DNA of 64,000 nt from Galeruca laticollis (Eukaryota > Arthropoda > Insecta > Coleoptera > Chrysomelidae): contig OY998177.1 of assembly GCA_963921935.1 (NCBI GenBank), positions 103,531,015-103,595,014 of the forward strand, in the 5' to 3' direction. Below, one piece after another: positions 46,990-59,432 of this stretch (the first letter of the stretch is position 1; each line of letters begins with the position of its first letter). A program made the translations under genes and the position numbers. The notes under the pieces are model-generated. The model saw only the letters and a list, made by a program, of their open reading frames with translations, did no database searches and was not told the DNA's origin.

Positions 46990-48320
46990 AAACAGTTACA
47001 AAATTCAGTACATTTTAGGTAGAACATGTTAGATATCATTTATTTAATTTGTGTCTTTGAGGTAGCATATCTCTATTGACTTCACTTTCAGTATTACACG
47101 AAGTGGTCCTTTAATGATGTGTCTCTGTTGGTTGATTTGGTAGCGGAGACATTCCACTAAGATATGTTTAACAGTTAGATATACACAGTTTTCTTATAGT
47201 TACCTTTTCTTTTCTGGAGGATGTGGAGTCATGGTGACACTCGTAGGTTGGATTTCATGAAGGGATAAGTCTGTTCTCTCCGAGTGTGATTGCCAGTCGT
47301 CTCTGAAATGTTTGTAAACAGTTGTTATGGCCAGCTTAGGGGCCTTGTCGGCTGTTTCATTTCCAGTGATTCAAAAGTGTGATGGGGTCCAGATTACCTG
47401 GTGTTTGGCTTTTCTCATTTCTGGAATTGATGAGTGAGATACTTTGGAGATAGAGACATTTTTAGTTAATGCGTTTAATAATTTGAAGGTGAATATATAA
47501 CAACTGTTTGCGGTTTCTTGATTTTTAAGTTCCAATAACGATGTGTCGAACTTTGGTATCGCTTTTTTCCATGGAAGAGAGGAGGATATACGGAAAGGTA
47601 GTGTAAAGTTGAGGTCTATGATGTGTAGGATATGTTTCAATGTGTCCATTATGGCGAGTGCTGATTTTGAGGGGTGATTTGATTCTTCGTTGTGTATATT
47701 TGGGGATAAGTAATGGACTGGGTCGTGGCAGAGATTGAAATTAAATATGTTTGTTAAATATATTGAAGTCTCAGGTGAAGGGGAGGTTCATTAGATTCAG
47801 CATATAAGCTGTTGGTTGGGCTGGATTTAAAGGCGCCTAGGCATATGCGAAAAGCTGTGTTGTGGATGGTGTTAAGCGTATTTAGATGGGATGTAGAGAT
47901 AAATAATGCTTCCGTAATCAATTTTTGATGTTACCTCTATGCTTCTAGAAGTACGTGTTTCGTCAATACCCCAATGATGACAGGATAATGTTTTCAGTAT
48001 GTTAAGCCTTTTGATACAGTTTGCTTTCATTCGTTGAATGTGTTTTACAAAGTTTAGTTTGTTGTCAAACTTTGAGCACAGTATTTTGTTGTGAGTTACT
48101 ACAGGTAGAGTTTTTCCATTGAGTTTTAGATAAGGGATTTTTATACTACTTTCCTCATTAAACTTGATGATTTTAGATTTAGTGGCGGAAAAGGTTGGTC
48201 CGATGTTGGAGGGCCAGTTTCCGACATAGTTTATTGCTATTTGTAAGATGGCGCAGGTTAATTCTGTGTTTTTACCGTATCTATAGATGATTAGATCGTC
48301 AACATACATAGCGCGTATTA
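46990..48320 (-). pseudogene. LINE: end of RT and RNase H-like region
   Basis: The - strand begins with MYVDDLIIYRYGKN (palm, YVDD intact, 48309), then NIGPTFSATKSKIIKF and HILHIIDLNFTLPFR. Next is HQVIWTPSHFxITGNETADK (47340-47380), the last motif of the RNase H domain carried by I- and Jockey-type LINEs. It is 5' truncated at the palm, as usual for LINE insertions, with a few stops. Confidence 0.85.
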
Positions 48321-49439
48321 CTATTAATTGAAAGAGAAGAAAGAGAAATATCGTTGATAGCTATGATAGCGGCACAGTAGAACTGAGTGACTTGGCTTTT
48401 GAAATTCAATCAATGATATCTGCCATACTAATAAATGTATCATGAAGCGAAAAATATTGAGTTATGACATTTTTTATATAGAATACAATCCGCAAAGAAT
48501 TTTTTGGGAGAAATGAAAAAAAGGAAAAAATAAAATCCGTGTTTCTCAAGTCACCCTACCTGTTGGGTGAGTTGAAAATGTGATGAAATATCTGTGTAAA
48601 TGGCAATTAAAAATGCTCTATAGCTGACTCAACTTTTTAAAAAAGTATGCTTTTATTATACAAAATTTTTTGAGACCGTTTACTTCGAAAAGAAACGATT
48701 ATTCGTACATAATACAAAAACAAAACTTAAAAATCAAAAATTTCTGAAAAAGCCAACATGAGAACAACCCTTAAACCTAAATTAAAAATATTTGTTTATA
48801 CAACATTGTCATCTTCAACCAAATCATTCGAAAATATTAAACGTCCTCGGCGAAGGTGCTTTGGAGCTGGCAGACATACGACTTCATTTCAGTTAACAAT
48901 CGATTCGTCATCAGTGATAACAGGATACGAAAAATATGTTTCTTTTGTACCCACAGTTTTTCATAAGACTTTTACTTGAAGCTACTCACCCTACCGTTCT
49001 CAAGTCACTCACTTCTACGCTAATGAGTTTTCGAGTCATTAAATGTTGAAACTCTTAGTTTGACTAGTTACTGTAAGCTCTGTAATCAGGATTATCTGGA
49101 ACCGGGAAAATATTAGCGCCTTTTTCTTTACCATGTGAGGTTAGTGATTTCCTAAAATTAATCTAATTTTACTGGATAAAATTTTTTGCGACCGCGGAAA
49201 ACCCCTAAATAAATGTGCACTCTTTATTACCTATTATTCGCAAAAAAATTGCCTTTAATATACGTCAAGGTTTTAATAAAATGTTGGTGTTTTGTTGTTA
49301 AATATAAGAATTAAAAGAATGACCGCTATGTACCTAATCGAAAATATACGATATTAAGTATACGCTAAGTAAAACATTATTATTTTGAGTTTTTTTAAAT
49401 GATTAAAATCAATAAAAATGTATTAGGCATATTTCAGAA
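48321..49439. other. No gene recognised
   Basis: A+T-rich intron. Short frames such as 48758-48979 have no known motif. Confidence 0.3.
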
Positions 49440-49533
49440 TGAAATAGAATGAAATAGGGCTATTGTAGAGAGTAGCATGACGCGAAAATTTCATTGTAGT
49501 TTTTCGTTTTGGTGTTCCTGGATGCTATCCTGG

Positions 49534-49620
<87 letters not shown>

Positions 49621-50090
49621 TATATGTATGTGTTATAACGGAATTTGTAAGCACAATAGAGGGCGTATTTTTTGACGGATCAAAACCAAACTCGCTACAA
49701 AAATCGGTTAGGCAAAAATATTGTACGAGTTCGTTAATGAACCAAATCGGCCTAGTAAAAACAAAATGGCGGCTAGTCAGAGTTGCAAAAACATCGTATT
49801 TCCTTTGTTTTTCATTTGACACAAAAAAGTAACTGAGCTTTTTCATAGACCTTAATACGTTCTACAACTTTTGTATTTAACATTTTTCTCTAAATCGTAC
49901 ATTAAAACATTTATTTAAGAAAATTCACAAATTTACCAGATTTTTTTTTATTTTTGATTTGATGCCAATTTGGTTTTTTGTACATCTCAAATCATTCTAT
50001 TACTTTTGTATCTAATTTTTTATTTTGGGTTTTATGCAATGTTACTGAAATAAGCCTGTCCAATTGGTCCTGTGCCATTGGGATTTTTTA
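49440..50090 (+). repeat. Interspersed non-coding repeat with central (TA)n, copy B
   Basis: Same family and orientation as 4033-4615. It shares agagtagcatgacgcg, the (TA)n block (49535-49627), gtgttataac, tcggttaggcaaaaat, and the end cctgtgccattgggattttt. It has a roughly 40-bp extra segment near 49755-49795. Confidence 0.75.
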
Positions 50091-50489
50091 AGTATTCATT
50101 TATAATGTAAACTTTATATGTAAAAATAGCATGCAAATTATTTTTATTTCAAAACGAGTGATTGGTAATATGTTCAATTGCTGTTAGTTAATTGAAAAAG
50201 GCCTAATTAGAGCCAAAATAATAATTTTTAAAACTTACTTATTATTTTCTAAGCAAGTACCTATGCCAAAATTTCATGCTAATTTTTTTAATAACTCGAC
50301 TAAAATTTCATTAACTACTAAAACATGTTTTATTATTTCCAACAATAAATCCCAAATCACCAACATTTGATTAAAATTACAAAATGATAAAAATATTGAA
50401 GTCGGCCGCTGAAATCATATCACTAAATTGATGGCACCATGCGCCTTGAGTAATGGCGCTTTAATCAAATTTGGGTAGGTTCTTTATAA

Positions 50490-51465
50490 TCTGGAAAAAA
50501 AATTAAAACCAAAATTTCCAGTATTTAACTTATCTTTATCTTCAATTGTTCAGTTTTCTTTTTAACATGTTCTTTCCATATAAGTTTGATGTCTATAAAT
50601 AAACCCAGGTATTTTACTATTTTTCATTATTATCATATTACTATACTGTTTTCTTTAGTATTTACGGTCATTTAGATTAATTGTAAGGTAATTCAATCTC
50701 CTATTGTTAAAGGTATTATGAACTGATTAATCTTCATTAAATTTTATACGCCATTTTTTGAAGCAGTGTCCTATGTTATTACCTGCATTCTATAGATTGG
50801 CCGTTGTGTTTTCTATAGTTGCCCCTACTGCTTAAACTCCTGTGTCAGCAGCAAATGTGGCTAATATAAGGTTTTCTATATCTGGAATGTCAGATGTATA
50901 CAAGAGTACTGGTCCAAGAACACTGCCTTGTGGGACCCCTACGTTTATTGGTTTCAGCTCAGATACTCCTTTTAACTCTGAATATTCGCTATTTCTAGGT
51001 ATGACTGCAATAATCCAGCTAGTTGCAGAGAAAATATTTTCTTTAACTTCATTATCAGACTTTTGTGCCCTACTTTGTCGAACGCTCTAGTGATATCCAG
51101 AAATAAAGCTGAGCAAATGTTATCGTCTTCCAATTATTTCTATATTTTGTTTATCATCCAATGGATCTGATCTATGTTAGAATGTTCATCACGAAATTCA
51201 AACTGGGGTAGTGGGATAATGTTTTTTTTGTGCAATTATATGGTTCATACTTGGAAGCAGCAGCTTCTCAAATAACTTAGAGATTACGGGTAATAGGGAT
51301 ATTGGGCTGTACGAAGTTAATTCAATGCTAGATTTTCCTTATTTTAGGTATCATTATTTCTTCCGCAGTTTTCCATAGAAAAAGAACATATCTGAGCCTA
51401 AATGATGCATTAATTAGAGTAGTCTTTATTATAGCTTTTGTGAGTATTTTTTTAATATCTCACCA
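50490..51465 (-). pseudogene. Jockey-like LINE reverse-transcriptase fragment
   Basis: The - strand reads CSALFLDITRAFDKVGHKSL, LKPINVGVPQGSVLGPVLLY and TFAADTGV (catalytic FADD changed to FAAD), then KKWRIKFNED and LNYLTINL. This is the RT palm order of Jockey elements, with stops and small indels. It ends abruptly at the left end of the long-TIR element. Confidence 0.85.
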
Positions 51466-54177
51466 TAGTCGGAGAGCTGGCTACGAAAAACTGAACTGAT
51501 AAGGTGCATTCACGAATTTTGTATAAAATGTCTCCTTGGTACCTGATAAGTACGTAGCGTTGTCGTCAGAACGCTCTCCCGGGGCGGGAGGCGTGGGTGG
51601 ATGGTCAAAGTCGTAAATTTATATTTAGAAAAAAATTATAAGGTGCAGTCCTGAAATTTAGTAGAGTTTTAGTTTTTTACTGTAGGAATCGAGGAAAATT
51701 ATTGTTAGAAGTCTAGGTCGGGGCTTAAAGACTGTCAGAAGTCGACAAAGTTGTAAAAAAATTGTTGAAATTTAAACCACAAGGTTCAGTTCTGACGATT
51801 GCATTTTTATATTATTTATGGCTTACTGAACCTGTACATAAATTGTCAGAAGCCGAAATAATGGCTAAGTACATGAAAATCGATAACATGGCCGGAAGTC
51901 GCTGAAGCGGCTGTCGCAACGGAAAGCTTTTGTTTCAAATTTAAATAACAAGGTGCAGATCTGGCTATTTCTTGTTTTTAATTTTCACGTAGTTATTTAA
52001 CTAAGTATGCAATGACAGAAGGCTGAGGAAGAGAGATATTTAAAAAAAAACATAAAAATCGTGATGTAAAATGCCGAGTAAGCACTAATTTATTTCTGTT
52101 CTTTTGGCAATTTGTTTTTTTAATATTTCTGTTTTAATTTTATTATAACAAAGTTAATAGTAGAGAAAGTGAAATAAAAGTATAAATAATAACATAAATA
52201 TTGTTCTATGATTTGTAAAAAATATATTTAAAAAACAATTAACACTCGCAATCTGCTCATGTTCATCCTCGTCACTAGCATACTCAATGTCTGATTCATC
52301 ATCTAAAATATAAATTATTAACATTAAAATTGAATATTTTTTTCAATGTACGAATCATGTAGTAGAATATTCAACCTTCAGCTCCAGATTCTTCATTTTC
52401 GTCTTTTCGGATAACATCGTTGACTGTTAAAGGTACTTGAGATCCTTCAAACCATTCAAATTCATATGTTGATCCTTGTTGTATCCAGCCGCAATCTGTA
52501 GGTTCGAATTCCGTTGGAACTGTTAGGTGAGCATTTCTCCATACATTGAGAGGTATCTAGCCCTTTCAAATTGCTGACGTAGTTCCGACTGACTACGAGG
52601 CAAACTTGATGCATCGAAATTTTGTACTGTTTTTTTATGAAATGGTTCGTTTACATTTGTTATTTTATAATTTCTTAAAAATATCTCGAATCTAGTTCTA
52701 TTCACTAGTTGCAGTTGTTTTTTCGAAGTGATTCCATACAAGTGGCTCGTGTATACTTCTAAAACTTGAAAAACTTCATCTTTGTTACATGATACATCTC
52801 CGAGATCTGAAAAAGCCTTCGTGTACTTCTGTGATTGTGACATGATTTTAAACGGACGTTGTTTCCCTTTTCGGAAAAATGCAGGGTTGTCATCACAACC
52901 TGTAGATGCGTGGAAGCCAGGTAACGCTTTACATAAATCGTCTCCTAGAAAATCAGATAATTCATTAACATCAATTATCCGTCTCTTATTCGATACACCA
53001 CAGTCAATACAGATGTTACTTTTGCTTTTTCGATGGTGCATGTTTCCCAGCAAAATGATTAAAATATCGGTGTCCGAACATCTAACAGTTATGTTGGCAG
53101 CATAATTAATATTCATGGCATGAAATACAATTTTGGTATCTGCTTCTTCGTACCAGGGACATGAAAATTCATTGCTTTCCGTTTTAATCACTTTTTTGTT
53201 ACTATCGACTTCATATGATTTAATAAAATCTTCTCACGGCCAATAAATTCAGCAACGCTGTCGCTTTCCCAATGATCTATCAAGAGAGAAACCAGAGCTG
53301 TTTTGACATTTCGGAGTTCCTTTGCGAATTCGGGAGGCCTTACTTGCTGCGGACCAGAGATAACGTACCCACGGTCAGTCTCTTGTCTTCCTCGCGTACA
53401 ACGTTCGTAATCTTTGATCGATGGTTGATAATATCGATAAAAAATCAGGTGAATATTTGGAGCATTGTAATTCTTTAGTATTTGCAGTATCTTTTTTGAA
53501 ATACCCTCAAATGTTCTAGGGCTGCACCTTGTTATTTAAATTTGAAACAAAAGCTTCGAAAGATTGCTTTCCGTTGCGATAGCCGCTTCAGCGACTTCCG
53601 GCCATGTTATCGATTTTCATGTACTTCGCCATTATTTAGACTTCTGACAATTGATATACAGGTTCAGTAAGCCATAAACAATATAAAAATGCAATTGTCA
53701 GAACTGCATCTTGTGGTTTGAATCTGAAATAATCTACGGAAGATTGCTTTCCGTCGCGATAGCCGCTTCAACGACTTCCAGCCATATTATCAATTTCCAT
53801 TTACCTAGCCATTATTTAGACTTCTGACAATTTATATACAAGTTCAGTAAGCCATAAACAATATAAAAATACGATTGTCAGAACTGCACTTTGTGGTTCT
53901 TCTGACAGTCTTTAAGCCCCGACCTAGACTTCTGACAATAATTTTCCTCGGTTCCTGCAGTAAAAAACTATAACTATACTTAATTTCAGGACTGCACCTC
54001 ATCATTTTTTTCTAAATATAAATTTACGACTTTGACCGTCCACCCACGCCTCCCGCCCCAGGAGAGCGTTCTGACGGCAACGTTACGTACTTATCAGGTA
54101 CTAAGGAGACATTTTATACAAATCTCGTGAATGCACCTTATCAGTTCACTTTTTCGTAGCCAGCTCTTAGACTACCA
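51466..54177 (-). mobile_element. 2.7-kb element with about 0.5-kb terminal inverted repeats and a nuclease-like gene
   Basis: Left arm about 51466-51970 and right arm about 53519-54177 are reverse complements. They run from agctggctacgaaaaa and ctgataaggtgcattcacg outwards-in to aaggtgca with caaatttaaataacaaggtg at the inner end. The right arm has an extra copy of a roughly 170-bp internal unit (gattgctttccgt...gacttctgac). Between the arms is one - strand gene. Arms this long with internal repeats are seen in several large eukaryotic DNA transposons. The superfamily is not identified here; Academ-type elements, some of which carry XPG-like nucleases, are one possibility. Confidence 0.75.
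52260..53460 (-). pseudogene. Transposon-borne protein of the EEADTK type, possible FEN/PIN-like nuclease, frameshifted
   Basis: The best frame is 52523-53191: CPWYEEADTKIVFHAMN, then ITVRCSDTDILIILLGN and ALPGFHASTGCDDNPAFF followed by KGKQRPFK. The E-x-AD and SDTD spacing resembles the acidic residues of FEN-1/XPG/PIN nucleases (EAEA..., SEDSD), which is an inference. Upstream frames (53200-53460) supply EEDKRLTVGTL, PPEFAKELRNVKTALVSLLI and DSVAEFIGREKI. Downstream, a frameshift near 52530 leads to AHLTVPTEFEPTDCGWIQQG and an acidic tail (DENEESGAE). Similar proteins are common in arthropod and mollusc repeats, from memory. I see at least two frameshifts and one stop. Confidence 0.65.
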
Positions 54178-54438
54178 CTAGTGCCAACAATGCACTAATT
54201 TTTCTTCAGACAAATGATTTTTGCGCCTCTATAAATTTCCGCCCAGAGCAAGTATCACGGTTTCGCCCCTCTAGATCCCGAGCCGGTTACTGTAAATTAT
54301 TAGAGTAAGTTAGGAAAATGACAACTTATATGTTTGAAAATAGAAATTTTTTTATGAAATCAGTAAGAAAAAGAAAAATCCAAATATTTACAAGTTTTAT
54401 AGAAAATAACAAAAATAAGCGTGAATTACAAGGAAATT
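54178..54438. other. No gene recognised
   Basis: Short non-coding spacer between the long-TIR element and the gypsy fragment. Confidence 0.4.
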
Positions 54439-54476
54439 ATAAGGTGTTGTATCCAAATCGTCCATCTTCAGAAAAT
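54439..54476. repeat. 38-bp direct repeat, left copy, bounding the gypsy fragment
   Basis: ataaggtgttgtatccaaat begins it and gaaaat ends it. It differs from 56918-56955 at two bases. It lies exactly at the left limit of the gypsy coding sequence. Confidence 0.85.
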
Positions 54477-56917
54477 GGTAACCCTCTAGATAAGGACGCA
54501 TCTTTTCAATCCCCCAAACAATGGCGAGACATTCTTTTTCAGTCACGGAGTAATTTTTGTCAGCAGGACTCAGGGTTCGACTTGCATACGCTACCACATG
54601 CTCATGACTATTCTTATGTTGGGTAAGGGCTATTCTCAAACCATATTCTGAGGAATCAGTCTGCGGAGTAAACGGTACGGTAAAATTAGGACAGCTCAAA
54701 ACGGGTGCTTTTGATAGACAGATTTTAATCTTAGTGAAAGCAGCTTCTTATTCCTCAGCCCACTTCCATCGCTGAGACTTGCGTAGTAATTTCGTTAACG
54801 GTGCCACCTTCTGAGAAAACGATGGCACAAACCTCCTATACCAGTATGCAACTCCAAAAAACCTTCTTAGCTCTCGGATACTTCTCGGAGCTGCGAATTT
54901 AGTTATACTTTCGACCTTTTCTGTATCGGTACGGACTCAATCTCCAGTTATTACATGGCCTAAGTATTTCATGGACGCTAGACAGAGGTGACATTTCTCC
55001 GGGTTGAGTTTCAGTCGTGCTCCTCGTAATCGGCGGAACACTTCGGACAGATTTTCCAAATGTTGATCGAACGTTTCCTCCAGAACAATTATGTCATCCA
55101 AATTGGCAAAGGCATAGGGGTCCAGATCTGAACCGATTAACTGAACAATAAGTCTCTGGAATGTGGCCGGTGCGGCTTACACCAAATGGAAGAACCGTGA
55201 ATTGGAACAATCCACGTCCCGGTGCGGTGAATGCGGTAATGGGTTTGTTTTCCGGTGTTAACGGAACCTGCCAGTATCCACTCTTGAAATCTAAATTGGA
55301 AATATACTTGGCTTTTCGCAGTTTATCCAATATAGCATTTAAGAATGGAAGAGGGTAGGCGTTCTTCATAGTTACTTCATTGACTTTACGAAAGTCAATG
55401 CAGAAGCGGATCTTCCCATCCTTTCTCTTCACAATCGGAGAACTCCACGAACTTGTTGTGGCTTCTATCAATCCTTCTTTTAAAATTTCTGTATTGCAAA
55501 TTTCTCGCAATTTCGGATTCTGAGGACGGTATCTCTGTTTAATCGGACGTAGTTGTAGCAAGCGGATTTCAACTAGCGTAGTTGGACCTTGAATTTTCTA
55601 AAATTGCGGTAACACTCGGTTTAGGAAGATGTTCAGCCTGTCTGTCTGTTCTTTCGATAAATTTCTCTCGATTTGGGGAGTTATGGTTTCCAAGGACATC
55701 CTATATAACCATAACTGTCGAAATCTCCTGCAACAACGTAGATGTTCCAACAATAGATTGCTCTTTGTCAACCCCTAACACAAGGGAGGACTTCGGAACC
55801 AGATTTTTCTGTATAAACCCCTAACAACACCGGGGAAAATTGAAAAGTTTCGATAACGGGTTGCTCCATGTCAACCCCTAACACCAGGGAAGACTCAAAG
55901 ACTTCGGAAACAGACAGATTTCCAGGACATATGTCCTCAGTGAGACGATGGTTGATTACTTTCTTACAGATGATCGGAACAACATCAACTTCTTTCATGG
56001 ACATATTTACTACTTCCCTTATTTCAACCAGACTTGCTAATTGTGAACCCGTTACTAGTTGAGCCTTCACGTATATTTTTCCGGTTCCTAACTCCATACG
56101 GAAATTATAATTTTGTAGGACATCGTGTCCTAACACAATATCCGTTATCAGACCAGGGAAATGCTCTAACGAAAACTCCAGTGTGACGTCTTTGATCTTC
56201 CATTTCAGCTCAAAATGGCGGTGATGGAGATTAACTTTCCATTAGCTTAATGGGCCTTCGTCGCTTGACGGGCTGTAGTTTGCTTCCTTTGGGAAAAAGT
56301 CTTAGCTACTTGATCACCAATATATGATTCTGCTGCTCCGGTATCCAGCAATTATTTGAATTTGTGTTTTCCAATTTCGACGTCTATGTGCGGTCGGGGG
56401 TCGTTCATATTTGTTGGTGGTTCGGTATGAGAGGCAAAGATTTGCGGAAGTTGTGTCGGCTTCTCTTCGATACAGCGTCGGATTTGTTTTCCTGCCTACT
56501 GCAGAAACAATCTCTGGAGAATACTCCTTCCCTACGGCAGCGAGAACAAAATATCTGCAGCGGATTTTGACAACTATTTCTGTAATATCCAGATTCACCA
56601 CAGCGGAAACAGATTGGTTGACAGGAAGATGATCCAGACGGTGGCTGAGTAGTATCATGCGGCGGATGGTGAGGAGTATCGGTCGGTGACGGTTGGCTGG
56701 GACCGACGATGGTCTCTAGTTGGACCAGGCGTCGAGAAATGAGACGGTCCAATATCTTATTGGCGTACCTATTAGCTGCGGACGAGATTCTGTCCAAGGT
56801 TTGGTCCACTGTGGTTGGGTACAGACCGGAGTTCCTTCCTGAGTAGCTCATATTCCCTGACCACCTGACAAAATGTGGAAAAATCAGGAAAGTCCCCTTT
56901 TCGAATTTGCAGACGGT
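54477..56917 (-). pseudogene. Ty3/gypsy retrotransposon fragment: gag zinc knuckles, protease, RT, start of RNase H
   Basis: On the - strand from 56917: GNMSYSGRNSGLYPTTVDQT; two CCHC-type knuckles with altered residues (CFRCGESGYYRNSC, CSRCRREGVFSRDC) at 56520-56600; a decayed protease (HDVLQNYNFRMELG near 56100); RT from about 55561 with LKEGLIEATTSSWSSPIVKR and CIDFRKVNEVTM, NLDFKSGYWQVPL and FQFTVLPFGVS; then a frameshift. The RNase H start reads TDSSEYGLRIALTQ, VAYASRTLSPADKNYSVTEK and ECLAIVWGIEKMRPYLEG, ending abruptly at 54477. No LTR, integrase or 5' gag is present. Domain order is that of mdg4/Ty3-type elements. Confidence 0.88.
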
Positions 56918-56955
56918 ATAAGGTGCTGTATCCAAATCGTCCATCATCAGAAAAT
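56918..56955. repeat. 38-bp direct repeat, right copy, bounding the gypsy fragment
   Basis: Matches 54439-54476 at 36 of 38 bases and has the same orientation. It lies at the right limit of the gypsy coding sequence. Confidence 0.85.
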
Positions 56956-57590
56956 ACTCTCTAAAATGTTTACCGAGATGTGAATGTTTTTTTAGTTTTA
57001 GCAGAAAAAAGTGTATTTTAAGTAAATATGGAAGAACAATTAGATATATTGCTTCATTTCGAAAGTAAAACCCATACATTTTATTCGCGAATAGACTCTT
57101 TTGAAACGTTGTATTATTTATTATAAAATTCTGAATGTAGTATATAAAATATTGCAATTTATCAATTAGGTAAAAGTTATTCCAAAATTCAACGTATTTA
57201 AAAAATTACAGCTATAAACCTTACAACATTTTACAAGTCCAAGTTTCAACAGAGACAAAGAGGCTTGACATTAGCCGCCAGATAAAGATTCTGGATATTT
57301 CACAAAAATATAATGGACTGATGAATCAACCATTTCTAGGGTATAAGTTTATAACTACAAAAAGATTAGTGAAACGAATGCAAAAATCAGAAAGGAAAAC
57401 TGTTAGCGTTTGGTTTGGACATTATAGAATCAAAATTGTTGCAACTACGCAGCTAAAATAAAATAAAACATCTCCAAATTCTCATACTCTTGCACATTCA
57501 AGAAAATCGCCATATATTTTGGTAGAAACAAACCCTCAAAATGGTTACCTTCCTATACCAAAGGATCAGTAGTAAGAGTAATGACAATGA
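56956..57590. other. No gene recognised
   Basis: A+T-rich. The + strand at about 57270-57430 reads fragments such as WTDEST, which might be transposase, but this is too weak to call. Confidence 0.25.
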
Positions 57591-57810
57591 TTCATAAGCA
57601 CCCTAACAGATCTGAAGAGTTTAATTTTGATTAAAAAGGTTCTTTATTAAGTTTGTCAATCCCAATTAACAATGAATACAGAAAATAACTATATATACAA
57701 TATATATAAGGCGGCCGATGTCCTGGCAATTTTCCTATCCACTCTTCTTTCCGGTATGTTCTCACGGCTCCTTGCTGTTGGCATTATCCGTTTGTTTGGT
57801 TGGTGTACAA
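57590..57810 (-). mobile_element. Possible LTR remnant
   Basis: On the - strand there is a TATATATA tract, then a region containing aataaagaacc about 80 bp further on, then a T-rich end, the layout of an LTR promoter and poly(A) signal. No second LTR or matching ends could be defined. Confidence 0.25.
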
Positions 57811-58066
57811 CTTTGTCCCTAATATAGATTTTCACTCCTACAATCTTTCGACTTGGGTTTTCTCAGAAAAACAGCTGAAAAACTGAGTTTCGAATTGATA
57901 CGGGGTGATAGTTTTCGAGAAAGCAACATGGCAGACGTTGATTTGTTGTTATATAATATGTGAATGACAATAAGTTTGAGTTTTGTGGAGCAAAGGCCTC
58001 GCTGTGTCATTACTGCGAGACTTTTATTCCCTTTGTGAAATATGGGTTTGGATTTCAACAACCAAA

Positions 58067-59432
58067 TTATGTGATTAACGATCCATGCAGAAGCCTACAC
58101 CCACTATCTCGGATGCCTTCTGCGCGATTTGCGTCTTTGAGTTTGTTTCGAAGATCTTGTGGCAGACAGTAGTTATAAAATTTATCTGAGATTTTATTGA
58201 TAAAGTCTTTGATAGTGGTTATATTCGCCTTGTCTTGTAACCAAGAAGTTTTAGGTAGTTTGGGATAAACCGAGTTATTATTTAATGCCATTCTGAGACA
58301 CTTGTTTTGTATCACCTGCAGGGGTGCAGCGTATGTGAGTATGGGTCTTATGATTTTTTTGTATATTAAAATTTTGTTTAGGCTTGTGAGTTTACTGTGT
58401 TTACATATGAGTGGGTATACTCGACACATTGCAATTTTAGCTTTTTGTATTTGTAGTGAAATGTGCGTATTTGCCGATGTATTTCCTTGCATTGTATACC
58501 CTAAATTTTGGGGATGTTGGGAGATCACGGACAAAAAGGGAGTATAACAAAGGTGATAATACAGAGCCCTGCGGTACTCCAGCCTTTATATTATAGGGTC
58601 CTGCCGTATGATTGTATATTTTTGAATGAAATTTTCTGTTAGTCAGATATGAATGCAAAAGTTTTGTTAAATAATCTGGAATTATCAATTTAATTAGTTT
58701 GTAAATAAGCCCCTCGAGCCATACGGAATCAAAAGCTTTTTGGACATCAATTGTGACCATAATCGATTTGTGTTTGTTTTGAAATCCTTCTCGGATATAG
58801 TTGATGACTCTGATCATTTGGGCCACTGTACTGTGTCCGCTTCTGAAACCATATTGCTCGGGAGGAATTATGTGATTTTCATCTACAAAAGATTGTAATC
58901 TTTTTAGTAGTATTCTGTTTTTCACCTTTGCTATATTATTTAGAAGGGAAATTGCCCTATAGCTATCCACATAACTAGGTTGTTTGTTAGCTTTGACGAT
59001 TGGTATGATGTTGGAAATCTTGAGCATATCAGGATAATAACCAGTTTTAATAATATAGTTTGTTATATAAGTTGACTCGACAATAGCTTTTTTCGGAAGA
59101 TTCTTTAATAGTATGTTGTCTATACTGTCTATGCCGGGGGCTGTTTTGTTTTTTAATTTTTGTATCGTGTTATATATTTCAGTGTAAGTTGCTAAGTCTT
59201 TTGTGTTTGGTGTATTTATTGAATGTAAGTGTTGGTGAACTGTGTGAAGTATGTCTTGATGCTGTTGTGTGTGAGGTGTATTGTTTATAAAATTGTTTTG
59301 GAAGTACTCCCCGAATTTCTTTGCGATCTCCGTCATGTTGGTAATTGTGTGTCCATTATCAATAATTTTATTTAAATCGCGGTTTGGTTCTCTAAACCTT
59401 CTGGCAATTTTCCTTTGAAACGCCATCCTCAA
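58067..59432 (-). pseudogene. Jockey-like LINE with the RT active site deleted
   Basis: The frame 58437-59432 carries the end of the linker (AKKFGEYFQNNF), then KLKNKTAPGIDSIDNILLKN, YRAISLLNNIAKVKNRIL, PEQYGFRSGHSTVAQMIRVI, VTIDVQKAFDSVWLEGLI and AGVPQGSVLSPLLYSLFVRD. It then breaks at 58520-58535 straight into NLGYTMQGNTSANTHI and KAKIAMCRVYPLICKHSKLT (58067-58534). The FADD segment and about 100 residues normally between them are missing. The first half is otherwise well preserved. An endonuclease domain is not present. Confidence 0.9.

Noticed and set aside
57270..57560. Possible mariner transposase scrap (WTDEST)
   Set aside because: Only six residues fit and no flanking motifs agree.
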